A stretch of DNA of 64,000 nucleotides from Miniimonas arenae (GCF_006351005.1 NZ_VENP01000009.1:1-64000); one strand, 5' to 3'. Shown: positions 8,070-17,069, counted from the stretch's first letter. Numbers and translations: made by a program. The notes: generated by a model not told the origin, from the sequence alone.

Positions 8070-9203
8070 ATGGCGCACCAGCCCCTCGTCGTCGCCGTCG
8101 AGCTCGACGGCTTCGGCGCCCACCCCGCCGCGTGGCGGGCGAGCACCGAGCGTCCCGACGCCGTGCTCGACCCCGCCGCGCTGCGTCGCACCGTGCTCGC
8201 CGCCGAGAACGCCGGCTTCGCCTTCGCGACGTTCGACGACGCCCTCACCACGACCGACGCGACCGCGCACCCCGCCGAGGTCGCCGCCCGGCTCGACGCG
8301 ATCGTCCGTGCGTCCTTCGCCGGCCCGCTCACGACCCGGCTCGGCCTCGCCCCGCGCGTCCAGCCGCGCAGCGTCGAGCCCTTCCACCTCGCCGCGCAGC
8401 TCGCGTCGCTCGACATCGCCACGCTGGGCCGCGCGGGCTGGGTCGTGGGCGACGACGACCAGCCGGGCCTCGCCGACGCGCTCGACCGCGTGGTCCCCGA
8501 GACGCCCGAGGCCCGCCGGCAGGAGGTGCGCGACGTCGTCACGACCGTCCGCCGGCTGTGGGACTCGTGGGAGGACGACGCCGTCATCAAGGACGTCACC
8601 ACCGGCCGCTACATCGACGCCGACCGGGTGCACAACGTCGAGGTCACCACCGCGACGTTCTCGGTGCACGGTGCGAGCATCACGCCGCGTCCGCCGCAGG
8701 GCCACCCCGTCGTCATCGCGCCGGAGGACGTGCTCGACCCGTCGCTCGCCGACGTCACGCTCGTCGCCGGGCCCGACGCCGAGGAGGTCGCCTTCCGCGC
8801 CGAGCGCGCCCGCCGCCAGGGCGCGACGCGCGTCCTGGCCGAGATCGCCGTCGTGCTCGACGACGACACCGCCCCGGGCGCAGGCGGTCAGGGGAACCGC
8901 GGCTCGGCCGCCCAGCGCCTCGCGGCGCTCGACGCGCACGTGCCGTGGCAGCCGGACGCACTCCGGTTCGTCGGCTCGAGCTTCGGGCTGGTGGCGCTGC
9001 TCGAGCAGCTCGCCCCCGCGGTCGACGGTGTGCGGCTGCACCCCGCGGTGCTCACCTCCGACCTGCGCGTGCTCACCCGGCAGGTGCTCCCGCGCCTGCA
9101 CGCCACGCGGCTCGCGCGCGCCCCCCGTCTCGGCCAGAGCCTGCGCGACGTGCTCGGCCTCGACCGCCCCGAGAACGTGTTCTCCCGGAAGGACGTCGCA
9201 TGA
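8070..9203 (+). CDS. luciferase-like (LLM) flavin-dependent monooxygenase
   Basis: Probable reduced-flavin-dependent monooxygenase, cytoplasmic. The 377-residue protein has the luciferase-family TIM-barrel pattern: an N-terminal strand (VVAVELDGFGAHP), AAENAGFAFATFDDA, LTTRLGLAPRVQP, and SLDIATLGRAGWVVGD, the usual L-D-x-x-S-x-G-R position. AGGAGG is well placed before ATG 8070. It is the first gene of a run of eight coupled genes; its stop overlaps the next start as ATGA. Paired with flavin reductases downstream, it probably acts in a two-component oxygenation of an organosulfur or related compound. The exact substrate is unknown. Confidence 0.8.
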   Translation: MAHQPLVVAVELDGFGAHPAAWRASTERPDAVLDPAALRRTVLAAENAGFAFATFDDALTTTDATAHPAEVAARLDAIVRASFAGPLTTRLGLAPRVQPRSVEPFHLAAQLASLDIATLGRAGWVVGDDDQPGLADALDRVVPETPEARRQEVRDVVTTVRRLWDSWEDDAVIKDVTTGRYIDADRVHNVEVTTATFSVHGASITPRPPQGHPVVIAPEDVLDPSLADVTLVAGPDAEEVAFRAERARRQGATRVLAEIAVVLDDDTAPGAGGQGNRGSAAQRLAALDAHVPWQPDALRFVGSSFGLVALLEQLAPAVDGVRLHPAVLTSDLRVLTRQVLPRLHATRLARAPRLGQSLRDVLGLDRPENVFSRKDVA

Positions 9204-10648
9204 CCACCGCCAACCCCGCCCACGCGGCAGCCACCGCGGGCGCCGCCCCGGCGCCGATCACCCGCCCCGACGCCCAGGTGCACTTCGGCGTCTTCTTCCA
9301 GGGCGTCAACCACCACACCGTGTGGTCGGACCCGCGCTCGGGCTCGCAGACCGACTTCGCCTCGTTCGTGCACGTCTCTCGGACCGCCGAGCGCGGCCTC
9401 TTCGACGCGTTCTTCCTCGGCGAGGGCCTGCGCCTGCGGGAGAGCCACGGGCGCCTGCACGACCTCGACGTCGTGGGCCGGCCCGACGCGATCACCCAGC
9501 TCTCGGCGCTCGCCGCGCTGACGAGCCGGATCGGCCTCGTCGCGACGCAGAACACCACGTACAACGACCCGGCCGATCTCGCGCGCCGGCTCGCGAGCCT
9601 CGACGTGCTCTCCGGCGGTCGCGCCGCCTGGAACGTCGTGACCACCGACAACGCGTGGACCGGGGCGAACTTCCGCCGCGGCGGCTACCTCGACCACGAG
9701 GACCGGTACGTGCGGGCCGAGGAGATCGTGCGCGCCGCGCAGGCGATCTGGGACTCCTTCGCCGACGACGCCGTGGCCACCTCGCGGGATGCGGCCAGCT
9801 GGGCGCAGCCCGGCTCGGTCGCGCCGGTGGCGCGCGAGGGCCGCACGCTGCGCACGCACGTCACCCCGACCGTGCCGCGCAGCCCGCAGGGCCATCCGGT
9901 GCTCTTCCAGGCCGGCGACTCCCCGGCCGGGCGCACCTTCGCCGCGAACAACGTCGACGTGATCTTCTCGGCGCACGGCTCCGACCTCGACGACGCCCTC
10001 GCGTTCGCCCGCGACGTGCGCCGCCGCGTGGTGGCCGCCGGCCGGCCAGCCGACGACGTGAAGATCTTCCCCGGCACGTCCTTCGTCCTCGCCGACACCG
10101 AGGCCGAGGCGCGCGAGAAGCAGCGCTGGCTCGTGCGCGAGCAGGTCACGCCCGCCACGTCGCTCTCGCTCATCGGGCAGATCTGGGGCGAGGACCTGTC
10201 CCACCTCGACCCCGACGGCCCGCTGCCCGACCACGACCCGGTCGCGCGACCGATCGACGGCACGCGCGGTGCGGCCCGCCAGGGCGCGGACCCGACGGCG
10301 ATCGCGCGCGCCCTGCGCACGCGCGCCGAGCAGGAGGGCCTGTCGATCCGCGAGGTCGTCATCGCCACGGACCGCGGCCACAACGGCTTCGTCGGCACGC
10401 CGGACTCCGTGGCCGAGCGGCTCATCCGGTTCGTGCGGACCGGCGCGGCCGACGGCTTCAACATCTCGCCCTGGCTCGTGCCCGACGGCCTCGACGACAT
10501 CGTCGACAGGCTCGTCCCGGCCCTCCAGGAGCGCGGCGCCTACCGCACCGCGTACGAGGGCACCACGCTGCGCGAGCACCTCGGCCTGCGCGCACCGCTC
10601 ACCCGCCGGCAGGCGAACGGCACCGAGCGCACGGCGGTCGGCGCATGA
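9200..10648 (+). CDS. NtaA/SnaA/DszA-family FMN-dependent monooxygenase
   Basis: Two-component monooxygenase that uses FMNH2 supplied by a separate reductase. The 482-residue protein has family landmarks FGVFFQGVNHHTVWSDP, SFVHVSRTAERGLFDAFFLGE, TQNTTYNDPADLARRLASL, SGGRAAWNVVTTDN and a Y-x-R-A-E-E motif (DRYVRAEEIV). Length fits NtaA and DszA (about 450). It starts at ATG 9200 inside the previous stop and ends inside the next start (ATGA), so it is translationally coupled to an FMN reductase. Relatives act on nitrilotriacetate, dibenzothiophene sulfone or S-conjugated cysteines; with an M20 amidohydrolase in the same operon, a cysteine-conjugate pathway is the best guess. Confidence 0.87.
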   Translation: MTTANPAHAAATAGAAPAPITRPDAQVHFGVFFQGVNHHTVWSDPRSGSQTDFASFVHVSRTAERGLFDAFFLGEGLRLRESHGRLHDLDVVGRPDAITQLSALAALTSRIGLVATQNTTYNDPADLARRLASLDVLSGGRAAWNVVTTDNAWTGANFRRGGYLDHEDRYVRAEEIVRAAQAIWDSFADDAVATSRDAASWAQPGSVAPVAREGRTLRTHVTPTVPRSPQGHPVLFQAGDSPAGRTFAANNVDVIFSAHGSDLDDALAFARDVRRRVVAAGRPADDVKIFPGTSFVLADTEAEAREKQRWLVREQVTPATSLSLIGQIWGEDLSHLDPDGPLPDHDPVARPIDGTRGAARQGADPTAIARALRTRAEQEGLSIREVVIATDRGHNGFVGTPDSVAERLIRFVRTGAADGFNISPWLVPDGLDDIVDRLVPALQERGAYRTAYEGTTLREHLGLRAPLTRRQANGTERTAVGA

Positions 10649-11160
10649 GCGTCGTCGTCCTCTCGGGCAACCCCCGCCCGGGCTCGCGGACCAGCGCGAC
10701 GGCGCTCGCCGTCGCCCGCGCGGTGGTCGTGGCGGGCGCGGCCGACGGCGCCGACGCGTCGATCGAGACGGTCGAGCTGGCCGACATCGCCGGCGAGGTG
10801 CTCGTCGGCGGCGCCGGCCTGGAGGCCGCGCGCGACACGGTGCGCGCCGCGCGCCTGCTCGTCGTCGCGACGCCCGTGTACAAGGGCGCCTACACCGGCC
10901 TGCTCAAGGCGTTCCTCGACACCTACGACGGCGGAGAGCTCGCCTCGGTGACGGCGCTCGCCGTGGTCGTGGCCGGCCAGCCCGGGCACCTGCACGCGGG
11001 GGAGACCCACCTGCGCCCGGTGCTGCTCGAGCTCGGGGCACAGGTCCCGGCGCCGACGTTCGCGATCGCGCAGGGGCGGCTCGGCGACCTCGACGAGCTG
11101 CTGCCCGGGTGGGTGGCGCGGTACGGCCACCTGCTCGCACCCGCCGCGGTGCCCGCATGA
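10645..11160 (+). CDS. NAD(P)H-dependent FMN reductase (SsuE/MsuE-like)
   Basis: Supplies reduced FMN to the neighbouring monooxygenases. The 171-residue flavodoxin-like protein begins with the phosphate-binding loop VVLSGNPRPGSRTSATA and has LLVVATPVYKGAYTGLLKAFLD near residue 72, the conserved block of SsuE-type reductases. Both ends overlap neighbours by four bases (ATGA at 10645 and 11157), indicating one transcript and coupled translation. Having both this SsuE-like reductase and a DIM6/NTAB-type reductase in one operon is redundant and may reflect different partner monooxygenases. Confidence 0.85.
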   Translation: MSVVVLSGNPRPGSRTSATALAVARAVVVAGAADGADASIETVELADIAGEVLVGGAGLEAARDTVRAARLLVVATPVYKGAYTGLLKAFLDTYDGGELASVTALAVVVAGQPGHLHAGETHLRPVLLELGAQVPAPTFAIAQGRLGDLDELLPGWVARYGHLLAPAAVPA

Positions 11161-11717
11161 GTGCGCAGCCCGTGAGCGCGCTGCGGCCGGACGGCGCACG
11201 CGGTGAGGGCGACGGGGTCGTGCGGGACCAGGCCCTGTTCCGCGAGGTCTTCCGGCGCCACCCCGCGGGCGTGGCGGTCGTGACCCTGCTGGACCCGGTG
11301 TTCGGCCGGCCGGTCGGGTTCACCGCGACGTCGGTCATCTCGGTGTCGGCCGACCCGCCCACGCTCGCGTTCTCGATCTCGCGCGGCTCGTCGTCCTGGC
11401 CCGCGCTGAGCCAGGCCGACGGCATCGTCGTGAACTTCCTGCCCTCGGGCCACACCGCGCTGTCGCAGCGCTTCGCCACGCACGGCATCGACCGGTTCGA
11501 GGGCGTCGCGTGGCGTCCGCTCGACTCGGGCGAGCCCGTGCTCGCCGGCACCACCTGGGTGCACGCACGCGTCGCGGACCGGCACCCGACGGCGGACTCG
11601 GCGCTCGTCGTCGCGCGCGTCGTGCAGGGGGCCGTGGGCGACGAGACGCCGCTCGTGTTCTTCGACCGCGGCTACCACGGGTTGTTCGCGCTGCCCCCGC
11701 TGAGCGAGGGGATCTGA
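11157..11717 (+). CDS. flavin reductase, DIM6/NTAB (NtaB-like) family
   Basis: FMN-binding split-barrel reductase of the kind that partners NtaA-type enzymes. The 186-residue protein shows FREVFRRHPAGVAVVTL, GFTATSVISVSADPPTLAFSI and the pattern GIVVNFLPSGHTALSQRFA, then a Gly-Tyr-His (DRGYHGLF) near the C terminus, all typical of the family. It starts at ATG 11157, overlapping the upstream stop, and its TGA (11715-11717) overlaps the ATG of the next gene. Residues 1-20 are a non-conserved extension containing RPDGARGEGDG. Confidence 0.87.
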   Translation: MSAQPVSALRPDGARGEGDGVVRDQALFREVFRRHPAGVAVVTLLDPVFGRPVGFTATSVISVSADPPTLAFSISRGSSSWPALSQADGIVVNFLPSGHTALSQRFATHGIDRFEGVAWRPLDSGEPVLAGTTWVHARVADRHPTADSALVVARVVQGAVGDETPLVFFDRGYHGLFALPPLSEGI

Positions 11718-13018
11718 TGACCGACGAGACGCGCGAGCAGCCCGGCCGGGCCGTCCGGCACGTGCCGCTGTCCGTGCTCGAGCTCGCCCCGGTGAGCGAG
11801 GGCTCCGGACCCGGCGAGGCGCTGGCGGCGGCGCTCGACGTCGTCGCGACCGTCGAGGCCGAGGGCTACGAGCGGATCTGGTTCGCCGAGCACCACACCA
11901 CGCCGGGCGTCGTCTCGACGTCGCCCGCCGTGCTCGCGGCCGTCGCCGCGGAGCGCACCCACCGCATCCGCGTCGGCTCCGGCGCGGTGCTCCTCGCGCA
12001 CACGCCGCCGGCGGTCGCCGTCGAGCAGTTCGCGACGGTCGCGCGCCTGCACCCGGGCCGGGTCGACCTCGGCCTGGGTCGCGCCGGCATCCCCAGCGGA
12101 GGTGCCGCGCCCGGGAGCCGCGACGCCGGCGCCGGTGCGCCGGCGCCCGCGGCGCAGCCCGCGGCCCCCGCCGTACCGGCGCCCCCCGCGCAGGACCGCT
12201 GGGTCGAGGGCCTGCTCGTGCCGCCCCCGCCGCCGTTCTCCCTCACCGACCCCGGGATCCGCGAGCGGTTCGCCGCACGCGCCGACGTCGTGGGCCGGCG
12301 CGCCGAGATCGGCGACTACCGCGACGAGCTCGCGGTGGCGCTGGACCTGCTCGGCGCCGGACGGCCGGCCCGCACCGGCGAGCGCGTCGTGAGCGGCGTC
12401 GCGAGCGGCGCGGACGTGCAGGTCTGGGCGCTCGCGAGCAGCCCCGGCGAGAGCGCCCGGGTGGCCGGCGAGCTCGGCCTCCCGCTCGCCGCGAACTACC
12501 ACGTGAGCCCCTCCAGCGTGCTCGAGACGGTCGCCGCCTACCGCGACGCGTTCCGACCCGGCGTGCTGCCCGCGCCCTACGTCCTCGTGTCGGTCGACGT
12601 GCTCGCCGCCGCGACGGCGGAGCGGGCCGAGGCCCTCGGCCGCGGGTTCGACGCGTGGGTGCTCGCGATCCGGTCGGAGTCCGGCTCGATCCCCTACCCG
12701 CGCCCCGACGCACCCGAGCGCTCGTGGACGACGGGGGAGCGCGCCCTGGTCGCGGACCGCGTGCGCACGCGGTTCGTCGGCACGGGCGAGGTGGTGGCCG
12801 ACGGCCTCGAGGCGCTCGTGCGCGCCACCGGCGCCGACGAGCTGCTGCTCACGACGATCGCCCACGACGTCGAGGCGCGCACCGAGTCCTTCCGCCTCGT
12901 CGCGCAGGCGTGGGCTCGCCGTCGGGCGCTGGACGTTGAGTGCGACGGCGACGAGACCGCCGGCTGCGCACAACACGACGAGCGCGCCGCCGACCGCGCG
13001 GACGCCCTGGTCCCGTAG
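11717..13018 (+). CDS. luciferase-like (LLM) monooxygenase, second copy
   Basis: Flavin-dependent monooxygenase. The 433-residue protein has the LLM pattern: VPLSVLELAPVSEGSG, YERIWFAEHHTTPGVVSTSPAVL, RIRVGSGAVLLAHTPP and LHPGRVDLGLGRAG, with a late substrate-selectivity block around GVASGADVQVWALASSPGES. A Pro/Ala-rich insert at about residues 130-160 is unusual. The C-terminal 35 residues after ALDVECDGDE are polar and begin at a 22-bp copy of the dispersed repeat (12912-12933), identical to one at 31748-31769. The ATG at 11717 shares its A with the preceding TGA. Confidence 0.8.
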   Translation: MTDETREQPGRAVRHVPLSVLELAPVSEGSGPGEALAAALDVVATVEAEGYERIWFAEHHTTPGVVSTSPAVLAAVAAERTHRIRVGSGAVLLAHTPPAVAVEQFATVARLHPGRVDLGLGRAGIPSGGAAPGSRDAGAGAPAPAAQPAAPAVPAPPAQDRWVEGLLVPPPPPFSLTDPGIRERFAARADVVGRRAEIGDYRDELAVALDLLGAGRPARTGERVVSGVASGADVQVWALASSPGESARVAGELGLPLAANYHVSPSSVLETVAAYRDAFRPGVLPAPYVLVSVDVLAAATAERAEALGRGFDAWVLAIRSESGSIPYPRPDAPERSWTTGERALVADRVRTRFVGTGEVVADGLEALVRATGADELLLTTIAHDVEARTESFRLVAQAWARRRALDVECDGDETAGCAQHDERAADRADALVP

Positions 13019-13020
13019 CG

Positions 13021-14046
13021 ATGAGCACCGCGACTACCGCGACCGGCTCCGCCCCCTCGCGCGCGTACCTCGACCTCCTCGAGGCGACCACGCGCCGTCG
13101 GGCGCTCGCGTTCGAGCCGCTCACGTCGACGCACACGGGCGCTCCCGAGGCGGCCGCGGCGGCCGTGCGCCGCGCGGCGGCCGAGGGGCGGGACGACGTC
13201 GCGACCCTGGCGGGCGTGGTGCACGACCTCGCCGAGGTCGCGTTCGAGGAGCACGCCTCGGTCGCCGCGATCGCCGACCTGCTCACGCGGCACGGCATCG
13301 AGGTCGAGACCGGCACGCACAGCCTCGCGACGTCGCTGAGCGCCCGCGTCGGGCTCGCGCCGGGCGACGGCGGCACGGGCACGATCGCGATCGTCGCGGA
13401 GTACGACGCGCTGCCCGGCATCGGGCACGCGTGCGGCCACCACCTCATCGCCGCCTCGGCGACCGGCGCGTTCCTCGCGCTCGCGGCGCAGGCGCGCGAC
13501 CTGCCGGGCGAGGTCGTGCTGCTCGGGACGCCCGCCGAGGAGGGCGGCTCGGGCAAGGAGCTGCTCTGGCGCGAGGGCTTCTTCGACGGCGTGGACGCGG
13601 CGGTCATGCTGCACCCGTTCTCCTACGACGTGGTGGACCACCCGTTCCTCGGGCGGCGCCAGCTCGTGGTGACCTACCGCGGCGTGGCCGCGCACGCGTC
13701 CGCGCAGCCGTTCATGGGCCGCAACGCGCTCGACGCCGCCGCGCTGAACTACCAGGCCGTCGGCCTGCTGCGCCAGCACCTGCCGCCGAGCGACCGCGTG
13801 CACGGCGTGGTCCGCGAGGGCGGCGACCGGCCGTCGATCGTGCCGGAGCTCGCGCGCCTGGAGTACTACGTGCGCTCGGCGCACCCGGAGACCTTGCGGG
13901 ACCTGTCCCGGCGGCTCGAGGACGTCGCGGTGGGCCTCGCGCTCACGGCGCTGGACTGGCTGCACGACGGCGAGCTGCGCGCCGCGGCCGTCGCCGACTT
14001 CGAGGCGGCGGGCGGCGTGGTCGACGTCGAGGGGTACTTCGCGTGA
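13021..14046 (+). CDS. M20D-type amidohydrolase, internally shortened
   Basis: Metal-dependent amidohydrolase likely to remove an N-acyl group from an amino-acid conjugate. The 341-residue protein keeps the first metal sites of the AbgA/PM20D2 group: EYDALPGIGHACGHHLIA, GTPAEEGGSGK and MLHPFSYD. The lid domain ends at EYYVRSAHPETLRDLSRRLED (about residue 300), but the text then jumps to VGLALTALDWLHDGEL, which resembles the extreme C-terminal helix of relatives. The intervening block that normally carries G-S-T-D-x-G-N-V-S and the last metal-binding His is missing, so relatives are about 390-430 residues. Activity is doubtful. It sits 2 bp after the preceding stop. Confidence 0.78.
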   Translation: MSTATTATGSAPSRAYLDLLEATTRRRALAFEPLTSTHTGAPEAAAAAVRRAAAEGRDDVATLAGVVHDLAEVAFEEHASVAAIADLLTRHGIEVETGTHSLATSLSARVGLAPGDGGTGTIAIVAEYDALPGIGHACGHHLIAASATGAFLALAAQARDLPGEVVLLGTPAEEGGSGKELLWREGFFDGVDAAVMLHPFSYDVVDHPFLGRRQLVVTYRGVAAHASAQPFMGRNALDAAALNYQAVGLLRQHLPPSDRVHGVVREGGDRPSIVPELARLEYYVRSAHPETLRDLSRRLEDVAVGLALTALDWLHDGELRAAAVADFEAAGGVVDVEGYFA

Positions 14047-15104
14047 GCGCCTCCCCGTCCGACGCGCAGCCCGTGGTGCACGCGATCCACGAGAACCCCG
14101 ACTGGTTCGGGCCCTCCGCCGACGCGTTCCGCGAGCGCGGCATCCCCTACCGCGAGTGGCTGCTCACCGACGGCGGCGCCGTCGACCTCGACGAGCCGCC
14201 GCCGCCCGGCGTGTACTGGTCGCGGTTCTCGGCGTCCTCGCACACCCGCGGGCACGCGCTCGCGAAGGAGCACACCCGCGCGGTCCTCGCCTGGGCCGCG
14301 GCCGCCGGCCGCCGCGTGGTCAACGGGCGCAGCGCGCTCGAGGCCGAGGTGAGCAAGGTGGTGCAGCTCGCCACCCTGCGCCGGCACGGCCTCGAGGTCC
14401 CGCGCACGACGGCGGTCGTCGGCACCGCGGACCTCCTCGCCGCAGCCCGTGGGCTCGTCGCGCGGACCGGGGGACCGTTCCTCACCAAGCACAACCAGGG
14501 CGGCAAGGGTCTCGGCGTCGCGCGGTTCGACGACGTGGGCGCGTTCGCCGCGGCGCTCGCGGCGGGCGACGTGCCCACGCCCGTGGACGGCGTGACGCTG
14601 CTGCAGGAGTACGTCCCGCCGGCCGACGGCACGATCACGCGCGTGGAGCTCGTGGCCGGCGAGCTCGTCTACGCCATCCGCGCCGACACGGTGCACGGTG
14701 GCTTCCAGCTCTGCCCGGCGGACGCGTGCGCGCTCGACCCGCTCACCGGGGCACCGCTGCTGCCGCCGGGGGCGCAGCTGGCGCCGGTGCCGGGGCAGTC
14801 GCTGTTCTCCCTCGACGCGGAGTTCGGCACCCGGCCCGGCGAGGACGCGCTGCTCGCGGGGTACCGCGCCGTGCTGGCCGAGCTCGGCGTCGAGATCGCG
14901 GGCGTCGAGCATCTGCGCGCCGCCGACGGTCGGGTGCTCACCTACGACGTCAACACCAACACCAACTACAACGCCGAGGTGGAGGCGGTGGCGCCGCGGT
15001 CGGGTCCCGGCGCCATCGCCGACCACCTCGGGGCGCTGCTGCGCGCCGAGGTGGCGCGCTCCGCCGTCGGGCACGCGGGTGTCGCTCCGCCTGCGGGGCG
15101 CTGA
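14043..15104 (+). CDS. RimK-like ATP-grasp ligase
   Basis: Probable ATP-dependent carboxylate-amine ligase. The 353-residue protein has the ATP-grasp order: an N-terminal preATP domain (residues 1-100, with VYWSRFSASSHTRG), EAEVSKVVQLATLRRHGLEVPRT where the Lys begins the ATP-grasp fold, TGGPFLTKHNQGGKGLGVARF as the glycine-rich lid, VTLLQEYVPP, RVELVAGELVYAIR, and VLTYDVNTNTNYN with the metal-binding Asp/Asn pair. GTG 14043 overlaps the M20 stop (GTGA). Its position between an amidohydrolase and a monooxygenase suggests it forms or remodels an amide/peptide bond on the same substrate; that role is inference. Confidence 0.8.
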   Translation: MSASPSDAQPVVHAIHENPDWFGPSADAFRERGIPYREWLLTDGGAVDLDEPPPPGVYWSRFSASSHTRGHALAKEHTRAVLAWAAAAGRRVVNGRSALEAEVSKVVQLATLRRHGLEVPRTTAVVGTADLLAAARGLVARTGGPFLTKHNQGGKGLGVARFDDVGAFAAALAAGDVPTPVDGVTLLQEYVPPADGTITRVELVAGELVYAIRADTVHGGFQLCPADACALDPLTGAPLLPPGAQLAPVPGQSLFSLDAEFGTRPGEDALLAGYRAVLAELGVEIAGVEHLRAADGRVLTYDVNTNTNYNAEVEAVAPRSGPGAIADHLGALLRAEVARSAVGHAGVAPPAGR

Positions 15105-15189
15105 CCGCGCGGCCTGTCTCCGTCCCTCGCTCTGTCTGTCTCTGTTCCGTCTGCTCCTGTGCTTCTCGTCCCCTGAAAGGCGGCCCGCC

Positions 15190-16302
15190 GTGCGGTTCCA
15201 GGTCCTCGACATCGTGTTCAACCCGCCCAACCCCGTGACCGGCGAGACGGTGCCGGCCGACGTGCGGCTGCAGCGCGTGGTGGAGCACGCGGTGCTCGCC
15301 GAGGAGCTGGGGCTGGACGCGTTCTCGGTGGGGGAGCGGCACGCCGGGCCGGTGCTGTCGTCCGCGCCGACCGTGATCCTCGGCGCGATCGCGCAGGCCA
15401 CGCACCGGATCCTGCTCAACACAGGCGTCACCGTGCTGTCGCCGCTCGACCCGGTGCGCGCCGCCGAGGACCTCGCCACGGTCGACCAGCTCAGCCGCGG
15501 GCGGCTGGAGATCACGATCGGCAAGGGCAACGAGGTCGCGCAGTACCCGCTGCTCGGCAAGGACATCGCCCTGCAGTACGACTACCTCACCGAGAACTAC
15601 GAGCTGCTGCGACGGCTGCTGGCCGAGGAGGACGTCACCTGGTCGGGCCGATTCCGGGCCGCGCTCGACGGCGTGACCACCCTGCCGCGACCGTTCGACG
15701 GCCCGTTCCGGATCTGGCACGGCACCGCGACGTCCTCGAGGGCGGTCGAGCTCGCCGCGCGCTGGGGCGACCCGGTCTTCACTGCCAACGCGCTGCAGCC
15801 GCGCGAGAACTACCTGCGCCACCTCGTGCACTACCGCGAGGAGTACGCGGCCGCGGGGCACGACCCGGCGCTCGCGTACGTCGGGTCGGGCTCGGGCGGG
15901 CTGTTCCTCGCAGGCACCACGGAGGAGGCCGTCGAGCAGTACCGGCCGCTCTACGAGGGCCAGGTCGCGCAGTCCGACGCCCGCGGGCACCGCGACGTGC
16001 TCGGCGTCGGGACGTCGTTCCGCACGCTCGCCGAGGCCGTCGAGCGGGGGCCGGCGCTCGTGGGCTCGTCCGAACGCGTCGCGGAGAAGATCCTCGACTA
16101 CCACGGCACGTTCGGCCACGACATCCAGTCGGTCTCGATCAGCCCGGCGCTCCCGGCCACGCAGCAGGAGGACGTGCTGCGGCAGTTCGCCGAGGAGGTC
16201 GTGCCGCTCGTCCGGCGCGAGGTGAGCACCACGCTGTGGGGGCCGCAGGATCCGCTGCGGCCGGCGTTCCTGCGCCGCGCGGACGCGCTCGTCTCGGCCT
16301 GA
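15190..16302 (+). CDS. luciferase-like (LLM) monooxygenase, third copy
   Basis: Flavin-dependent monooxygenase of the LLM class. The 370-residue protein shows VLDIVFNPPNPVTGE, LGLDAFSVGERHAGPVLSSAP, ILLNTGVTVLSPLDPVRAAEDLATVDQL and SRGRLEITIGKGNE, the canonical strand 1 to strand 4 signature. A GTG at 15190 has GAAAGG about 9 nt upstream. An 85-bp pyrimidine-rich spacer separates it from the ATP-grasp gene, so it could also have its own promoter. It is the last gene of the cluster and its stop lies only two bases from the stop of the convergent hydrolase. Confidence 0.83.
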   Translation: MRFQVLDIVFNPPNPVTGETVPADVRLQRVVEHAVLAEELGLDAFSVGERHAGPVLSSAPTVILGAIAQATHRILLNTGVTVLSPLDPVRAAEDLATVDQLSRGRLEITIGKGNEVAQYPLLGKDIALQYDYLTENYELLRRLLAEEDVTWSGRFRAALDGVTTLPRPFDGPFRIWHGTATSSRAVELAARWGDPVFTANALQPRENYLRHLVHYREEYAAAGHDPALAYVGSGSGGLFLAGTTEEAVEQYRPLYEGQVAQSDARGHRDVLGVGTSFRTLAEAVERGPALVGSSERVAEKILDYHGTFGHDIQSVSISPALPATQQEDVLRQFAEEVVPLVRREVSTTLWGPQDPLRPAFLRRADALVSA

Positions 16303-16304
16303 GG

Positions 16305-17069
16305 TCAGGTTTCGCGGGGCTCACCGCGCTCGCGTTCGCGCTGCGCCGACGCGCTGACGGTGGCGACGGCCTCGACGACCGCGCGGTGCAACGTGCGGGA
16401 AGCGAGCACCCTGAAGTGGCCGTCGATCGGCAGCTCGACGTTGGTCGCGCCGACGAGGACGCTGCCGTCCGGGACGTGCGGGTCGAAGCGCGCGTAGATC
16501 GAGTGGATGCGGTCGTGGGTGTCGACCGTGCGGCCGAGCGCGACGATGTCCGTGTCGAGCGGGGACAGGGCGCGCACGGCACGGGCCGGGAACCAGCGCG
16601 CCAGGCGCGAGCCGCCGAACGGCGTGTTCACGGCGACGAGCCCGGCGACGCGGCCGGTCGACCACGCAGCCGTGAGCACGCTCTTGCCGATGAGGCCGCC
16701 CTTGCTGTGGGCGACGAGGACGGCGTCGCGCAGGTCGAGCGCGCGCAGGCGGGCCTCGACGGTGGTGACCGACTGCGGCAGCGTGGCGCCGTTGTAGCCG
16801 AGGCCGGGCACGGTGTGGACGGGGTGGCCGGCGTCGTGCAGCGCGCGCGCCAGAGGCGCCATGACCTCCCACGTCTCGTAGATGCCGGGCAGCAGGAGGA
16901 CGGGCGCGGCGCGGCCCGTGATGAGCGTGGAGGCGCGGTCGCCGGGTCGGAGGGCCGCCGTCTGAGCCAGGCCGATCCAGGCGTAGTCCGCGGCCCACGC
17001 GGCGCCCTTGTGCACGACCGAACCGAGGTCGCCGGCGCCCGGGATCCGGGGGAGCCGCGGTCGTCTCAT
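16305..17069 (-). CDS. alpha/beta hydrolase (lipase/acyltransferase-like)
   Basis: Probable serine esterase or lipase. The 254-residue protein has an oxyanion-region motif PVLLLPGIYETWEVMAPLA (residues 55-73) and the nucleophile elbow VLVAHSKGGLIGKSVL, in which A-H-S-K-G replaces the usual G-x-S-x-G first glycine. Likely acid and base residues are in the LDTDIVALG and PIDGHFRVL segments. It is co-transcribed with the upstream hydrolase: its ATG at 17067-17069 overlaps that gene's TGA by four bases. Triacylglycerol-lipase-like proteins of this type are common in actinobacteria; the substrate is unknown. Confidence 0.75.
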   Translation of the reverse strand: MRRPRLPRIPGAGDLGSVVHKGAAWAADYAWIGLAQTAALRPGDRASTLITGRAAPVLLLPGIYETWEVMAPLARALHDAGHPVHTVPGLGYNGATLPQSVTTVEARLRALDLRDAVLVAHSKGGLIGKSVLTAAWSTGRVAGLVAVNTPFGGSRLARWFPARAVRALSPLDTDIVALGRTVDTHDRIHSIYARFDPHVPDGSVLVGATNVELPIDGHFRVLASRTLHRAVVEAVATVSASAQRERERGEPRET

